Positions 16,680 to 25,483 of a stretch of 64,000 nucleotides of DNA are shown piece after piece. The position numbers were made by a program, and so were the translations under genes. Position 1 is the stretch's first letter, and every line of letters starts with the position of its first letter. The DNA is from Pseudomonas mediterranea CFBP 5447 (GTDB lineage Bacteria > Pseudomonadota > Gammaproteobacteria > Pseudomonadales > Pseudomonadaceae), in the NCBI RefSeq assembly GCF_000774145.1, contig NZ_KN322987.1:978747-1042746 (forward strand), read 5' to 3'. The notes beneath the pieces were generated by a model that saw nothing but the letters and a program-made list of their open reading frames with translations, did not search any database and had not been told where the DNA came from.

Positions 16680-17704
16680 GGATTCTCCTTCAAGCCCGTA
16701 GAACGACGTCCGTCAGCGATGACGCAATGGCCCGGCGGATTCCCCCCCTCCAGGACGGCCACCGCACATTGCGCGGCAATCAGATTGGTACGATTGAGCC
16801 CCTCGACCGTGGAAGCGCCAACATGGGGCGTCACGATCACATTCGGGAGCTGGATGAGTTGTTCGGTCACGGTCGAAAGCAGCGGATCCGACTCGCTTTC
16901 AAAGACGTCGAGCCCTGCCCCGGCCAACCGGTTTTGCCGCAGGGCACATAGCAGGTCCGCATCACGCACCAGCCCACCCCTCGCGGTATTGATCAGCACC
17001 GCGGACGGTTTCATCCGTTGCAGCGCGCGGCTATCGATCAGGCCGTGGGTATGCGGGCTGAGCGGAGCATGCAGGGAGATGAAATCGCTTTCCTCGAGCA
17101 GCGTTTCCAGGTCGACAAAGCAACCTCGGGGGATGCCGTCGACCTGTGCGCCGTCCGGATGAGGGGTGTGAATCAGCGGCGTGACTTCGAACCCGGACAA
17201 GCGCTGCAGCACGCCTCGACCGATACGGCCCAAGCCGACGATGCCAACGGTCTTGCGGTACAAATCGCCTCCAAGGGGAATCGACCAGTCATTGGCAGAC
17301 AACCCCGACTGGCATCGCTTGAGCTGACGACACACAGCGAGCATCAACGCGACGGTGTGGTCAGCGACGCTGGCGTCGTTGCCGCCGACGGCAATGGTCG
17401 CCACCTTCCCCGCCGCCTCTACCGCTGCTGTGTCGACCCGCTCGTAGCCCACGCCACGACGGGCAATGACTTGCAGGCGCGGGAGCGCGCTCAACAGGCT
17501 CGATGTGACGTTCGCGTGCCCAACGATCCAGCCGTCGGCGTCTTCCAGGAGATCGATCAACTGGCGTTCGCTCAGGTCACCATCCCCTTGCCCCTGAGCC
17601 AGTTGCGCGACAACAACATCACAGCCATGGCTCTGCAGGAAGTGCACGGTTTCCGAATCGAAGAAGCGCTGTGTAACCACTATGGTATGGCAAGGTTCAG
17701 ACAT
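16676..17704 (-). CDS. NAD-dependent D-2-hydroxyacid dehydrogenase
   Basis: A 342-residue member of the D-isomer 2-hydroxyacid dehydrogenase family (phosphoglycerate dehydrogenase-like, without an ACT domain). The NAD motif is G-I-V-G-L-G-R-I-G-R-G. The catalytic Arg lies in I-N-T-A-R-G-G-L-V, the Glu in the F-E-S-E-S region and the His in V-T-P-H-V-G-A-S. I chose the ATG at 17704 (MSEPCH); the frame extends to 17734 without a better site. It would interconvert a 2-hydroxy acid and a 2-oxo acid in the pathway. The substrate is unknown. Confidence 0.92.
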   Translation of the reverse strand: MSEPCHTIVVTQRFFDSETVHFLQSHGCDVVVAQLAQGQGDGDLSERQLIDLLEDADGWIVGHANVTSSLLSALPRLQVIARRGVGYERVDTAAVEAAGKVATIAVGGNDASVADHTVALMLAVCRQLKRCQSGLSANDWSIPLGGDLYRKTVGIVGLGRIGRGVLQRLSGFEVTPLIHTPHPDGAQVDGIPRGCFVDLETLLEESDFISLHAPLSPHTHGLIDSRALQRMKPSAVLINTARGGLVRDADLLCALRQNRLAGAGLDVFESESDPLLSTVTEQLIQLPNVIVTPHVGASTVEGLNRTNLIAAQCAVAVLEGGNPPGHCVIADGRRSTGLKENP

Positions 17705-17734
17705 CACTGGCCTCCCGATGAATTTGCCAGGCAA

Positions 17735-19132
17735 TCAAAATGCGTAGTCCACATACACCCGGGCTTCCGAACCGCTCACCACGTTGTCGGGTTGAGCGGA
17801 CACAAGGGCGACAAAGTCCTGGTCGATTCGGTAATCGATATAAATCAAGCCCACTGAAAGTCCGGCGTAATCCTTTTCGTCGAAGCGATAATAGAGACGA
17901 TATTCACTCTGCCGTTCGTGTACGTCAGTGCGCCGGCCGCTGAAAGGATCGGTGGCGTCGAATTTGCCTTGTTTGTAAATGGTCATGACTTTAAAGCCAT
18001 CCAGCGAAGTCCCTAACACCGTATGCCCGCTCAAGTCATATTCAGCGCCTATTTGCCAAGTGTGCTCACCGTGGTTATTGAAGTCGTTACCGGAACGTGT
18101 CCAGGCGTCCATCTTGCCGTCGACATTGTCAGCATGATCAAAATAGGCATAGCCGAGTTGCCCATTGCTCAGATCGGCTTTTGTCTCGGAATATGAAAGA
18201 CCCAGGCGAAGTTTATCGAGCAACAAACCCAAGTTAATATTCAGCCACGTCGCGTCATCATCATAAGCGGCCTCACCGGCCTGCCAATCGCGCTCCCAGA
18301 TGCGCCCGGCTTTTTGAAACTCATAGTATTGAGTGTCGAATACAATGCCGGCTTTATCGCCGAGAGGTGCTTTCAGCGTCAGTCCATAACGGGTGTTTTC
18401 ATTGAAGTCCCGCGACACACCATGGTCGTACCCCAGCTCGATGGCCTTCAAATCGTATTTGACGCCATAGGTGTACAGGTCTTTTATTTCCTCGCCCGAC
18501 TGGCTCAACAGGTGTTCGAAGTGTTCCCGGTCGCGAGGAGACGTGCGGTTGATGTAGGCGGTTTCAAACCCCAACGTACCGGGCAGCGGACCAATGCCCA
18601 TCTCGGTAAAATTCAGGTGGGCGCGGCCTCCTTGATAAGAGCCTGGAACGATCCGAGTGTCGAGCGTGACCAACGTCCCTGCATCGAACCGACCCCGGCC
18701 TATTTGCGAATCGGTATTCCAGCCGTCGCCCTCGTAACGCAATTTGAAATAGCTCTGGCCAACTTTGGCGAAGCCACCGTTAGTGCCATCGGTATCATCA
18801 AACAAATCCCGTCCATTATCTTTCGAATCAATCATCGCTACGCCATACAACGAGGCATCAAACCCTGCAACGCCGGCCCAATAGCTGGAGTTATAGTCCA
18901 GGATCGCGCCAACCCCTGTCCCTCCCAATTCGGCACCATCCGGGAAACCACCAAAACGATCCTCGATCAAGTCGTTGGATATTCGTGTATTGATATACAT
19001 CGATCGAAGATAGGCGTTCAACTTCCCTTCATGCTGGAACCTGTCCGGATTACTGATCGTTGCCGAAAGACAAACTTCAGACATAAACAATGTCGACAGC
19101 AACGTCATCGCGACGGCGTTAATCGATTTCAT
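17735..19132 (-). CDS. OprD-family outer-membrane porin
   Basis: A 465-residue OprD/OccD-type porin with a signal peptide (residues 1-27) and mature start A-T-I-S-N-P-D-R-F. Alternating amphipathic beta-strands continue to a C-terminal Y-V-D-Y-A-F with the terminal Phe needed for outer-membrane assembly. OprD porins admit carboxylates and other small solutes. Its place directly after the CitMHS transporter suggests it takes up the same acid. I chose the ATG at 19132 with a GAGGTG site about 4 nt upstream. It is likely co-transcribed with its neighbours. Confidence 0.93.
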   Translation of the reverse strand: MKSINAVAMTLLSTLFMSEVCLSATISNPDRFQHEGKLNAYLRSMYINTRISNDLIEDRFGGFPDGAELGGTGVGAILDYNSSYWAGVAGFDASLYGVAMIDSKDNGRDLFDDTDGTNGGFAKVGQSYFKLRYEGDGWNTDSQIGRGRFDAGTLVTLDTRIVPGSYQGGRAHLNFTEMGIGPLPGTLGFETAYINRTSPRDREHFEHLLSQSGEEIKDLYTYGVKYDLKAIELGYDHGVSRDFNENTRYGLTLKAPLGDKAGIVFDTQYYEFQKAGRIWERDWQAGEAAYDDDATWLNINLGLLLDKLRLGLSYSETKADLSNGQLGYAYFDHADNVDGKMDAWTRSGNDFNNHGEHTWQIGAEYDLSGHTVLGTSLDGFKVMTIYKQGKFDATDPFSGRRTDVHERQSEYRLYYRFDEKDYAGLSVGLIYIDYRIDQDFVALVSAQPDNVVSGSEARVYVDYAF

Positions 19133-19215
19133 CGACCACCTCATCTATTATTTTTATTTTGACGTGAGCAGACGCGACTGGGCGTCATTCAAACTCGGCA
19201 CAGCGAACTAATGGA

Positions 19216-20505
19216 TCAGATAATTGCCCGTGTAATAACAGCTGTCACAATCAGGACAAGGCTGCTGCCGATGGCCCAGAGCAGGCAGTAGCGTTGCATG
19301 TCCCCCATGTCGCGCTTGATGATCCCGCTGATGAGATATACCGCGGCCACCAACGGACTGAGTGCATGGACAGGTTGCCCCAGTACCGCCGCGCGGCCTA
19401 TGTGCATCGGGTCGATACCGTACTCGGCACCTGCCGCTCCCAGTACTGGCAAGATCCCGAAGAAAAACGCGTCGTTGGACAACAGGAAATTCAGCGGCAA
19501 GGCGACCAGTGCGGTAATGATGCCGAAGTACTGTCCGCCGCCGTCGGGAATCAGCTGGACGATTTTCGCCGACATGCCATCGATCATTCCGGTGCCTGAC
19601 AAGATCCCGGTAAACGCACCTGAAGCGAAGATCAGGGCGATGACCATCAGGACACTTTCAGAATGGGCCGCGACCCGCGCTTTCTGTTCCGACAAACGCG
19701 GATAGTTGATCAGCAAGGCCAGGGAAAACCCCACCATCATCAATACCGGCAGAGGTGCCAGCCCAGTTGCCATGGCGTACATGAGCCCTGCGGTGAGCGC
19801 CAGATTTACCCAGAAAAGCTTCGGCCGCTGTGTATCGGATTGCACGGTCGGCAGGGAGACCTCCCGCGGAGCAACGTCCTGGGTGCCGGGCGTCCACCCC
19901 AAGCGGCGCCGCTCCTTGTGGCCGATCCAGAACGCCACGACGAATGCGTAGGCAAGACCCGCGAACATGGCCGGTACCAATCCCAGGAACATTGACGCTA
20001 CATCAAGGTGAAGGGCACTGGCGGCGCGGGCGACTGGCCCTCCCCAGGGAATCAGGTTCACCACGGTATTGGTCAAAAGGAGCATCAGCGCCAGGATGAG
20101 CGGATTCATCCCCAGACGCAGGTACAGCGGCAGGAACGCGGTGGTGACAATCAAGACCGTCGTCGCACCGTCCCCATCGAACGAAATAACGGCAGCCAAC
20201 AAGGCCGTGCCCAGCACGACTCGAAGCGGATCGTTGCCGACATACCGCAGAATCCGCCGCACGGCGGGCTCAAAGAGTCCAGCGTCGAACATGATCGCGA
20301 AATGCAGGATTGCAAACATCAACATCAATGCCGTGGGCGCCACTTGCTTGACGCCATTCATCACCATCCCACCCAGTTCCGGCCCCACCCCACTGGCCAG
20401 CCCGAAAGCAACCGGAATGAGGATAAGTGCCGTCACTGCAGAAAGTCGCTTGCTTATGATCAATGCCATAAACGTGGCGACCATTGCGAAACCTAACCAA
20501 GCCAT
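19216..20505 (-). CDS. CitMHS-family citrate/carboxylate transporter
   Basis: A 429-residue inner-membrane transporter of the CitMHS family, with about 12 hydrophobic segments. Family motifs are seen: D-G-D-G-A-T-T-V near residue 100, N-T-V-V-N-L-I-P-W-G-G-P near 140 and L-S-N-D-A-F-F-F-G near 345. The family imports metal-citrate complexes or related tricarboxylates. I chose the ATG at 20505 with GAAGGTG upstream; an in-frame GTG at 20514 lies over that site. It is the first gene of the operon and diverges from the citrate-synthase-like regulator, with candidate operator half-sites in the intergenic region. Confidence 0.92.
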   Translation of the reverse strand: MAWLGFAMVATFMALIISKRLSAVTALILIPVAFGLASGVGPELGGMVMNGVKQVAPTALMLMFAILHFAIMFDAGLFEPAVRRILRYVGNDPLRVVLGTALLAAVISFDGDGATTVLIVTTAFLPLYLRLGMNPLILALMLLLTNTVVNLIPWGGPVARAASALHLDVASMFLGLVPAMFAGLAYAFVVAFWIGHKERRRLGWTPGTQDVAPREVSLPTVQSDTQRPKLFWVNLALTAGLMYAMATGLAPLPVLMMVGFSLALLINYPRLSEQKARVAAHSESVLMVIALIFASGAFTGILSGTGMIDGMSAKIVQLIPDGGGQYFGIITALVALPLNFLLSNDAFFFGILPVLGAAGAEYGIDPMHIGRAAVLGQPVHALSPLVAAVYLISGIIKRDMGDMQRYCLLWAIGSSLVLIVTAVITRAII

Positions 20506-20615
20506 GTGTTTCACCTTCTCGTTTTTATTGTTATCGAGTCATCGAAAATCAATGTGAACAACTTCTGCTCATCCGAAATCTATATAGGGGTTGAAAGCCT
20601 GTAAATCTTGATTTT

Positions 20616-20628
20616 TTTCGTCAATATC
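20616..20628 (-). promoter_or_regulatory. Candidate operator half-site 1 (CitMHS side)
   Basis: Read on the minus strand this is GATATTGACGAAA. It is an inverted copy, 12 of 13 bases identical, of the site at 20696-20708. It lies about 110 bp upstream of the CitMHS start. Confidence 0.45.
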
Positions 20629-20695
20629 CGCCATCAATCGCACCCTTTTGGAGAAACGACTCAGGACAGGATCGAACGAAAACCGCCCTCTTGCA

Positions 20696-20708
20696 GACAT
20701 TGACGAAA
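20696..20708 (+). promoter_or_regulatory. Candidate operator half-site 2 (regulator side)
   Basis: GACATTGACGAAA, an inverted copy of the site at 20616-20628. Centres are 80 bp apart. It lies about 60 bp before the citrate-synthase-like gene and overlaps a TTGACG that could be its -35 element. Confidence 0.45.
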
Positions 20709-20763
20709 TGACGCTATATCTAATAAACATGTACGTCTTTCAATCAACCTGACCGGATCCACC

Positions 20764-21969
20764 ATGCCAGAACAAGAAGACCTCTATCTTTCGGCAGAAG
20801 AGGCGGCAGCCATGCTCGGGATCAGCCTGCCAACGCTGTATGCCTACGTCAGCCGCAAAAATATCCGCTCCCTCAAGATCCAAGGTTCGCCCAAGCGCCG
20901 ATATTGGGCCGAAGACATCCAGCGCCTGGTCAAGCGCCCGGCGGGAGAGAAGCAGGTGTCCAAGCGCTCGTCACCTTCGGATAGCGCGATTACGCTGATA
21001 ACCGACGATGGCCTGTTCTATCGCGGCCATGACGTCGTCGAACTGGCTGACCGCGCAACGGTTGAAGACGTCGCCGAATTGATCTGGCAAGTGCCGTCGG
21101 CGTTCGGCGCGTCACTGCCCCGTGTACCGAGGGACAGCATCAAGCTGCTGAAGATCTACGAACACATGTCCGCCCCGGAAAAAGCCATCGCGCTTTTCCC
21201 ATTGGTGCAAAGAGAAAATCCCAAGGCCTTCGACCTTTCCACGGACAGCTACGCGCGCACGGGCGCAGATGTCGTGAGATGGTTTGCCGCCTTGGTGGTG
21301 GGAGCGACCGAGCCGAGTGCGCAACCCTTGCACGAGTTCATCGCGCAGGCCTGTGGCGCTCCACCGGAGTACGCCGAGCTGATCCGGCGCCTGCTGATCC
21401 TCAGTATCGACCACGAGTTGGATCACACCACCCACAGCGTCCGTGTCGCCGCCACGACCGGGGCAACCCCCTACTACGCGGTCATTGCCGGACTTGCCGC
21501 AGCCCGGGGTCACAAAATCGCCTATGGCAGAAATGAAGCCGCCAGCCGGATGATCGAGGAAATCTGCTCGGCCGCTGACCCTGCGCGACCTATCTTGCAG
21601 CGCTACAGCCAGGACGGACACATCGTCGGCTTCGGCCCCCACGTCCATGCCATCAATGACCCGCGAGCCAGCAATCTAATGGCGGCGTTGACGGCGACGT
21701 TCGAGGGCGACAGCGACTTCGCAAAACTGCAGAAAGCATTTTCGGTGGCCTCGGAACTCGTGGCATACCCACCGGAATTCATCCTTCTGGTGAGCTTCAT
21801 CGGCCAGAAGTTGGGGTTGCATGGACAGGAAATCTCATTGGCGGGCGTCGGTCGTCTGATCGGTTGGATAGCCCATGCCAGCGAGCAATACAACCAGCAC
21901 CATGATTCCCGCGCTCGCGCCCATTATGTAGGGACTTTGCCTAGGGCCACCGAGACTGCCCGTCACTAA
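20764..21969 (+). CDS. HTH plus degenerate citrate-synthase-fold protein (putative regulator)
   Basis: A 401-residue protein. Residues 6-57 form an excisionase/MerR-like helix-turn-helix (Y-L-S-A-E-E-A-A-A-M-L-G-I-S ... R-R-Y-W). Residues 75-390 are citrate-synthase-like, with recognisable landmarks D-H-E-L-D-H, A-A-R-G ... N-E-A, V-G-F-G and N-D-P-R-A. All three catalytic positions look altered. The His of the usual P-L-H-G-G-A-N-E is replaced in K-I-A-Y-G-R-N-E. The His-Arg of G-F-G-H-R is Pro-His in G-F-G-P-H-V. The Asp of the usual D-F-x-S/A is Glu in P-P-E-F-I. It is therefore probably a ligand-sensing regulator rather than an enzyme, with a citrate-like acid as plausible effector. It diverges from the CitMHS operon. 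Confidence 0.85.
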   Translation: MPEQEDLYLSAEEAAAMLGISLPTLYAYVSRKNIRSLKIQGSPKRRYWAEDIQRLVKRPAGEKQVSKRSSPSDSAITLITDDGLFYRGHDVVELADRATVEDVAELIWQVPSAFGASLPRVPRDSIKLLKIYEHMSAPEKAIALFPLVQRENPKAFDLSTDSYARTGADVVRWFAALVVGATEPSAQPLHEFIAQACGAPPEYAELIRRLLILSIDHELDHTTHSVRVAATTGATPYYAVIAGLAAARGHKIAYGRNEAASRMIEEICSAADPARPILQRYSQDGHIVGFGPHVHAINDPRASNLMAALTATFEGDSDFAKLQKAFSVASELVAYPPEFILLVSFIGQKLGLHGQEISLAGVGRLIGWIAHASEQYNQHHDSRARAHYVGTLPRATETARH

Positions 21970-22017
21970 ACCCGCTCGGTCGCGCCTTTGGCGGGTACGC
22001 TTGAAGCGACAGACCGG

Positions 22018-23391
22018 CTACGAGACAGCCATCGCCGTAAACAGTGGCCAGAACTCGGTTTGCCTTTCAAGGCCAGCCACGAACTCCAGCACTGCGGCCT
22101 GTGCCGATGCGTCGATATGCGGCATCGCCATGCGCCGGAATTTACGTTCGAAATCGTGATCGGTCATCGGCGTTTCGACTGACCCGGGGCCGGTGATCCT
22201 CTCGCTCACGATGCGCTCGCCGGAAACCAGGCTCACGCTGACACGGTTGGCCAGGTGCCGTGGGAACAGAGCAGTCAACGCCGGGTCCTCGACGACACCG
22301 ACCTTGTTCATCAAGGCAATCGCCGCAGGGTCGGCAATCTTCTCAGGGCGATAGGAGCCCACCGTGATATCGCCATCGAGCAAGGCCCGGACCACGTTAT
22401 AAGGCAGGCTGTGGTCTGCCGTTTCCCTGGTTCTCGGCAACCATTTCTCGGGGCTATCGGCCAGCACCCGACGGTTGAATTCGGACGTTTCGATCGTAAT
22501 GGCGGCGATATCCTGTACCCTCTCGATCCGCTTGCGGATGTCCAGCGCCGCCCAGACAGCAGTGTGCAGCTCGCCATTGGTGGGGAATGTCTTGGTCAGG
22601 GAGCGTCGTATGGCGTAATCACCGTTGTCGGGCGTAGCAAAACGATCCGTATCCAGATCGAACGGTCCGGAAACCAGCTTGAAGAATCCCATCTCACCTT
22701 CGAAGAGCGGCGACGGCCCCGTCATGCCATGGCGCGCCAACTGGGCGGCGAAAATGGCGTTGCGCGCGGCGTTGGCCGCAGAACAGCCTTTCCAGTCGGA
22801 CAACGCCCCACTGCGCACCTGACGCATGGCCAAGTGACCGCTCACGGCGATGTTGATCGCTTGCTCTGTCTGTGCCACATCCAGCTTCATCAGGTTGGAG
22901 GCGGCGGCTGCCATCGCGATGTTGATGTAATTGACGTGGTCCCAACCCCGCTTGTTCAAGCTGGCCGCATCCTGCAAGCGCATCTGGATTTCATAAGCCA
23001 GGACGATGGCCGAAATCAGTTCAGCCCCGCTTGCGTTTTCAGCTTGTGCCACGGCGAGGCAAGCTGGAATGTTGTCACTGGGATGACCCGGCTCCAGGCC
23101 CATATAGCCATCGTTATAGTCCAGGAAACGAACCATCAGGCCATTGGTGAAGGCCGCGATTTCCGGCGTTGTTTGCAGGTTGGTACCAAATACGCCGGAT
23201 GATTTCGCGGTATTGGCGGCGGCATAACACACGGCGGCCTTTACCGGATCAGCCTCATAGGCACCCAGCACGCACGCCAGGCTGTCGATGAAGCGCTGGC
23301 GTACGAGGTGGACGATCGCTTCAGGCAAGCGCTGTTTTCTGAATGCGTGGGCATAGCGTGCAAGCCGCATCGCAACGGTCGAGTCCGTCAT
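22018..23391 (-). CDS. MmgE/PrpD family protein (dehydratase/decarboxylase-like)
   Basis: A 457-residue MmgE/PrpD-family protein. The family signature M-V-R-F-L-D-Y-N-D-G-Y ... G-H-P-S-D-N-I-P-A is near residues 80-103, followed by the A-Y-E-I-Q helix, A-I-N-I-A-V-S-G-H and W-K-G-C-S-A-A-N-A-A-R. The family includes 2-methylcitrate dehydratase and cis-aconitate decarboxylase, both acting on tricarboxylic acids. I chose the ATG at 23391 with GAGGT upstream (MTDSTVAM). It follows the second DUF4387 gene by 79 nt on the same strand, so it is probably in one operon with AtuA copy 2. Its likely role is hydration, dehydration or decarboxylation of the pathway acid. Confidence 0.92.
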   Translation of the reverse strand: MTDSTVAMRLARYAHAFRKQRLPEAIVHLVRQRFIDSLACVLGAYEADPVKAAVCYAAANTAKSSGVFGTNLQTTPEIAAFTNGLMVRFLDYNDGYMGLEPGHPSDNIPACLAVAQAENASGAELISAIVLAYEIQMRLQDAASLNKRGWDHVNYINIAMAAAASNLMKLDVAQTEQAINIAVSGHLAMRQVRSGALSDWKGCSAANAARNAIFAAQLARHGMTGPSPLFEGEMGFFKLVSGPFDLDTDRFATPDNGDYAIRRSLTKTFPTNGELHTAVWAALDIRKRIERVQDIAAITIETSEFNRRVLADSPEKWLPRTRETADHSLPYNVVRALLDGDITVGSYRPEKIADPAAIALMNKVGVVEDPALTALFPRHLANRVSVSLVSGERIVSERITGPGSVETPMTDHDFERKFRRMAMPHIDASAQAAVLEFVAGLERQTEFWPLFTAMAVS

Positions 23392-23470
23392 AACTACCTC
23401 GGGTTGAACAGGTGGGTCAGTCCTCGTCCATGAGGCGAACAGGTCAAGGCGCGACGTGGCGCCCACCGTC

Positions 23471-23779
23471 TCAGTCGATGACTACATCAAGCAAGCGGAC
23501 GTATTGCTGGCCGGCGTGCATGTCACGCTCGACCATGCCGCCTTGTGGCGTCGCACGGGGATAGGAAATCTTGACCATTTCCAGGTTCGGCACCACGATG
23601 CGCTTGACCCGTTCGGGGTCAGTGCCGTAGAGCCTGGCAAATTGCGCCGGAGACAATGCCGCACAATCGCAATAACGCTCGAAATTCTCGCGCCCGTTGA
23701 AAAACACATCGAACGTAATCCAGAACGGCCCCGCTTGTTTGGATCGAACATGCCGGCAAACGTCACGCAACTTAGTCAT
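23471..23779 (-). CDS. DUF4387 protein (copy 2)
   Basis: A 102-residue DUF4387 protein paralogous to that at 14984. Shared segments are V-R-S-K-Q-A-G-P-F-W-I-T-F-D-V-F-F, M-V-K-I-S-Y-P-R and E-R-D-M-H-A-G-Q-Q. Its ATG overlaps the stop of AtuA copy 2 (ATGA), so the two products are made together and may form a complex. Confidence 0.88.
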   Translation of the reverse strand: MTKLRDVCRHVRSKQAGPFWITFDVFFNGRENFERYCDCAALSPAQFARLYGTDPERVKRIVVPNLEMVKISYPRATPQGGMVERDMHAGQQYVRLLDVVID

Positions 23780-25191
23780 TGTGCAAGCTCCTTCATCGCT
23801 GTCGACATGTCCGACAGCTCAATCCATTCAAGACGGACCAACTCCATCGGGTTCTCAAGTTGCACCACGTGATTCAACTTGAACTCATAAATCTGTCCTC
23901 GGGGTATATCCGCAGGTGTAAAAGCAAATCCGTACGAAGGTAATTCCTTGCCCATGACACTGGGATAATGAAAGAAGTAGGGATTACAGGCATGAGCAAT
24001 TGTATTGGCCATCTCCTGAGTGGCGGCAGTCGCTACAAACAACATACCTATTTCAGGCGGAGGTAATGTTCCAGCAGGCGGCGTTACACCGGTGACGCCA
24101 TTCCACCCATACATGCGCAGGGAAATATGAAACTCGCCCAACTCTTCGGCTGGAATGGATTGGCGGGTTCTTGTGTACAGCGCTTCAAGTAGACGATCGT
24201 GAAACCCATCGACATCATTGAGCACATCCGGGTCCTGGATACCCACCAACATGATCGTTTGATATAAACCGGCAGCGGCCCCTTCCAGCTTCATCGTGTA
24301 GGGCATCGTTTCCCAGCGCGAGCCTTCCACCCGAACGGAACGCCCATTCAAATCGGTATAACGCGCCTGGGCGACGTCCAGGATGCCGCCAGGCTCTACC
24401 AACCGAAACGGGTCGCTGTTTTCGTAGAGCATATGGGCCGAGACGCTATGGGGCGTGCACTGGTTATCCAGGCTTAAAGGTTCTACTTCGAAGCCGTTCG
24501 CATCAATACTCAGCAAGATACCCGACCCAAGCGTCGGGTTGACGGCGCATTGCACACCGCATTCGCCGGTCTTGCCGGCATGCCATGAGGGGCCCCAAGG
24601 CGCGCCTTTCCAGATGGGATAGCAGGCAATGACGGCAGTATCGGTTGCGCGGCCGGCCAATATGATATCGGCACCGCCGTCCAAGGCGGCGATAAAGGGT
24701 TCAACTCCCAGAGCCGCGACAATGTGTTCACAACTGTCCACCGTCGCGTCTTCCAGCTCGCCATGAGGCGGGAGCGGCGTGATACGACCTTCTGCGTTCA
24801 GCTTCTTGATGGTGCCCTTGTCTTGCTCGCAATAGATGAGAGCAATCTTCGGTGTCACCCCTAATTCTTTTGCGATTTCCAAGGCAATATCGCGCGTCCA
24901 CTCCAGATTGAGATTACCGCCGGCCTGTCCTGCGGTACCCACAATGATCGGCACACCGGATCGTGACTGCGCTTTCATCAATATCGTCAGGTCACGTTTT
25001 ACCGCGCCTCGGTTGTTCTTGGATTTGCCCAGTGCAAGATAGGCCGCGCCGCTGTCCGTTGAACCTGCATCCGTGGCAATTACTTGCGCACCCGCCGCCA
25101 ACCCATAAGCGATTTCGTCTTCTCGAACACCCGCCCCTAATGAACCACAGGGCACGATCACTTTTACGCAACCTTCAAATAACTGCGCCAT
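23776..25191 (-). CDS. AtuA-like (DUF1446) protein, copy 2
   Basis: A 471-residue protein, paralogue of the AtuA-like gene at 15312. Segments: G-S-L-G-A-G-V-R, D-A-G-S-T-D-S-G-A-A-Y-L, P-I-I-V-G-T-A-G-Q-A-G-G, A-D-I-I-L-A-G-R-A-T-D-T-A and A-H-M-L-Y-E-N-S-D-P. I chose the ATG at 25191 with GAGG 6 nt upstream; the frame to 25227 has no better site. It heads an operon with DUF4387 copy 2 and PrpD and diverges from the LysR gene, which probably controls it. The two copies differ in the glycine/cysteine-rich segment near residue 100, which hints at different substrates. Confidence 0.88.
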   Translation of the reverse strand: MAQLFEGCVKVIVPCGSLGAGVREDEIAYGLAAGAQVIATDAGSTDSGAAYLALGKSKNNRGAVKRDLTILMKAQSRSGVPIIVGTAGQAGGNLNLEWTRDIALEIAKELGVTPKIALIYCEQDKGTIKKLNAEGRITPLPPHGELEDATVDSCEHIVAALGVEPFIAALDGGADIILAGRATDTAVIACYPIWKGAPWGPSWHAGKTGECGVQCAVNPTLGSGILLSIDANGFEVEPLSLDNQCTPHSVSAHMLYENSDPFRLVEPGGILDVAQARYTDLNGRSVRVEGSRWETMPYTMKLEGAAAGLYQTIMLVGIQDPDVLNDVDGFHDRLLEALYTRTRQSIPAEELGEFHISLRMYGWNGVTGVTPPAGTLPPPEIGMLFVATAATQEMANTIAHACNPYFFHYPSVMGKELPSYGFAFTPADIPRGQIYEFKLNHVVQLENPMELVRLEWIELSDMSTAMKELAQ

Positions 25192-25483
25192 GACAACCTC
25201 TTCTAGAGTACTCAGTGCGCCAATCATAAAGACTCAAATTACGCTGACAAGTGGACAGAATTTATCCATATATCATTAACCAATGACACTACAAATCGGC
25301 CATTCCAGGCATATCCAATCAATATCGCGCCTAGGCTCCGGCGTAATTTTCATTTCCAGGCGGGCGTGCTAAAAGCTTGTCTCCGGAATATGCTCGATGA
25401 GCATTTACAGGCAACGGGTTGCATGAACTTTTAGCGCATCATTGCAAACTGACTCCGATAATATGATTGGAATAATCCAGGTC

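Noticed and set aside
15660..17162. 500-codon plus-strand frame opposite the AtuA-like and dehydrogenase genes
   Set aside because: It runs antisense across two clearly real genes and has shadow-type composition (many R, H, G, Q).
20700..20726. TTGACG and TAATAA as promoter of the citrate-synthase-like gene
   Set aside because: Spacing is only 15 bp and no other support exists; mentioned only as a possible -35 overlap.
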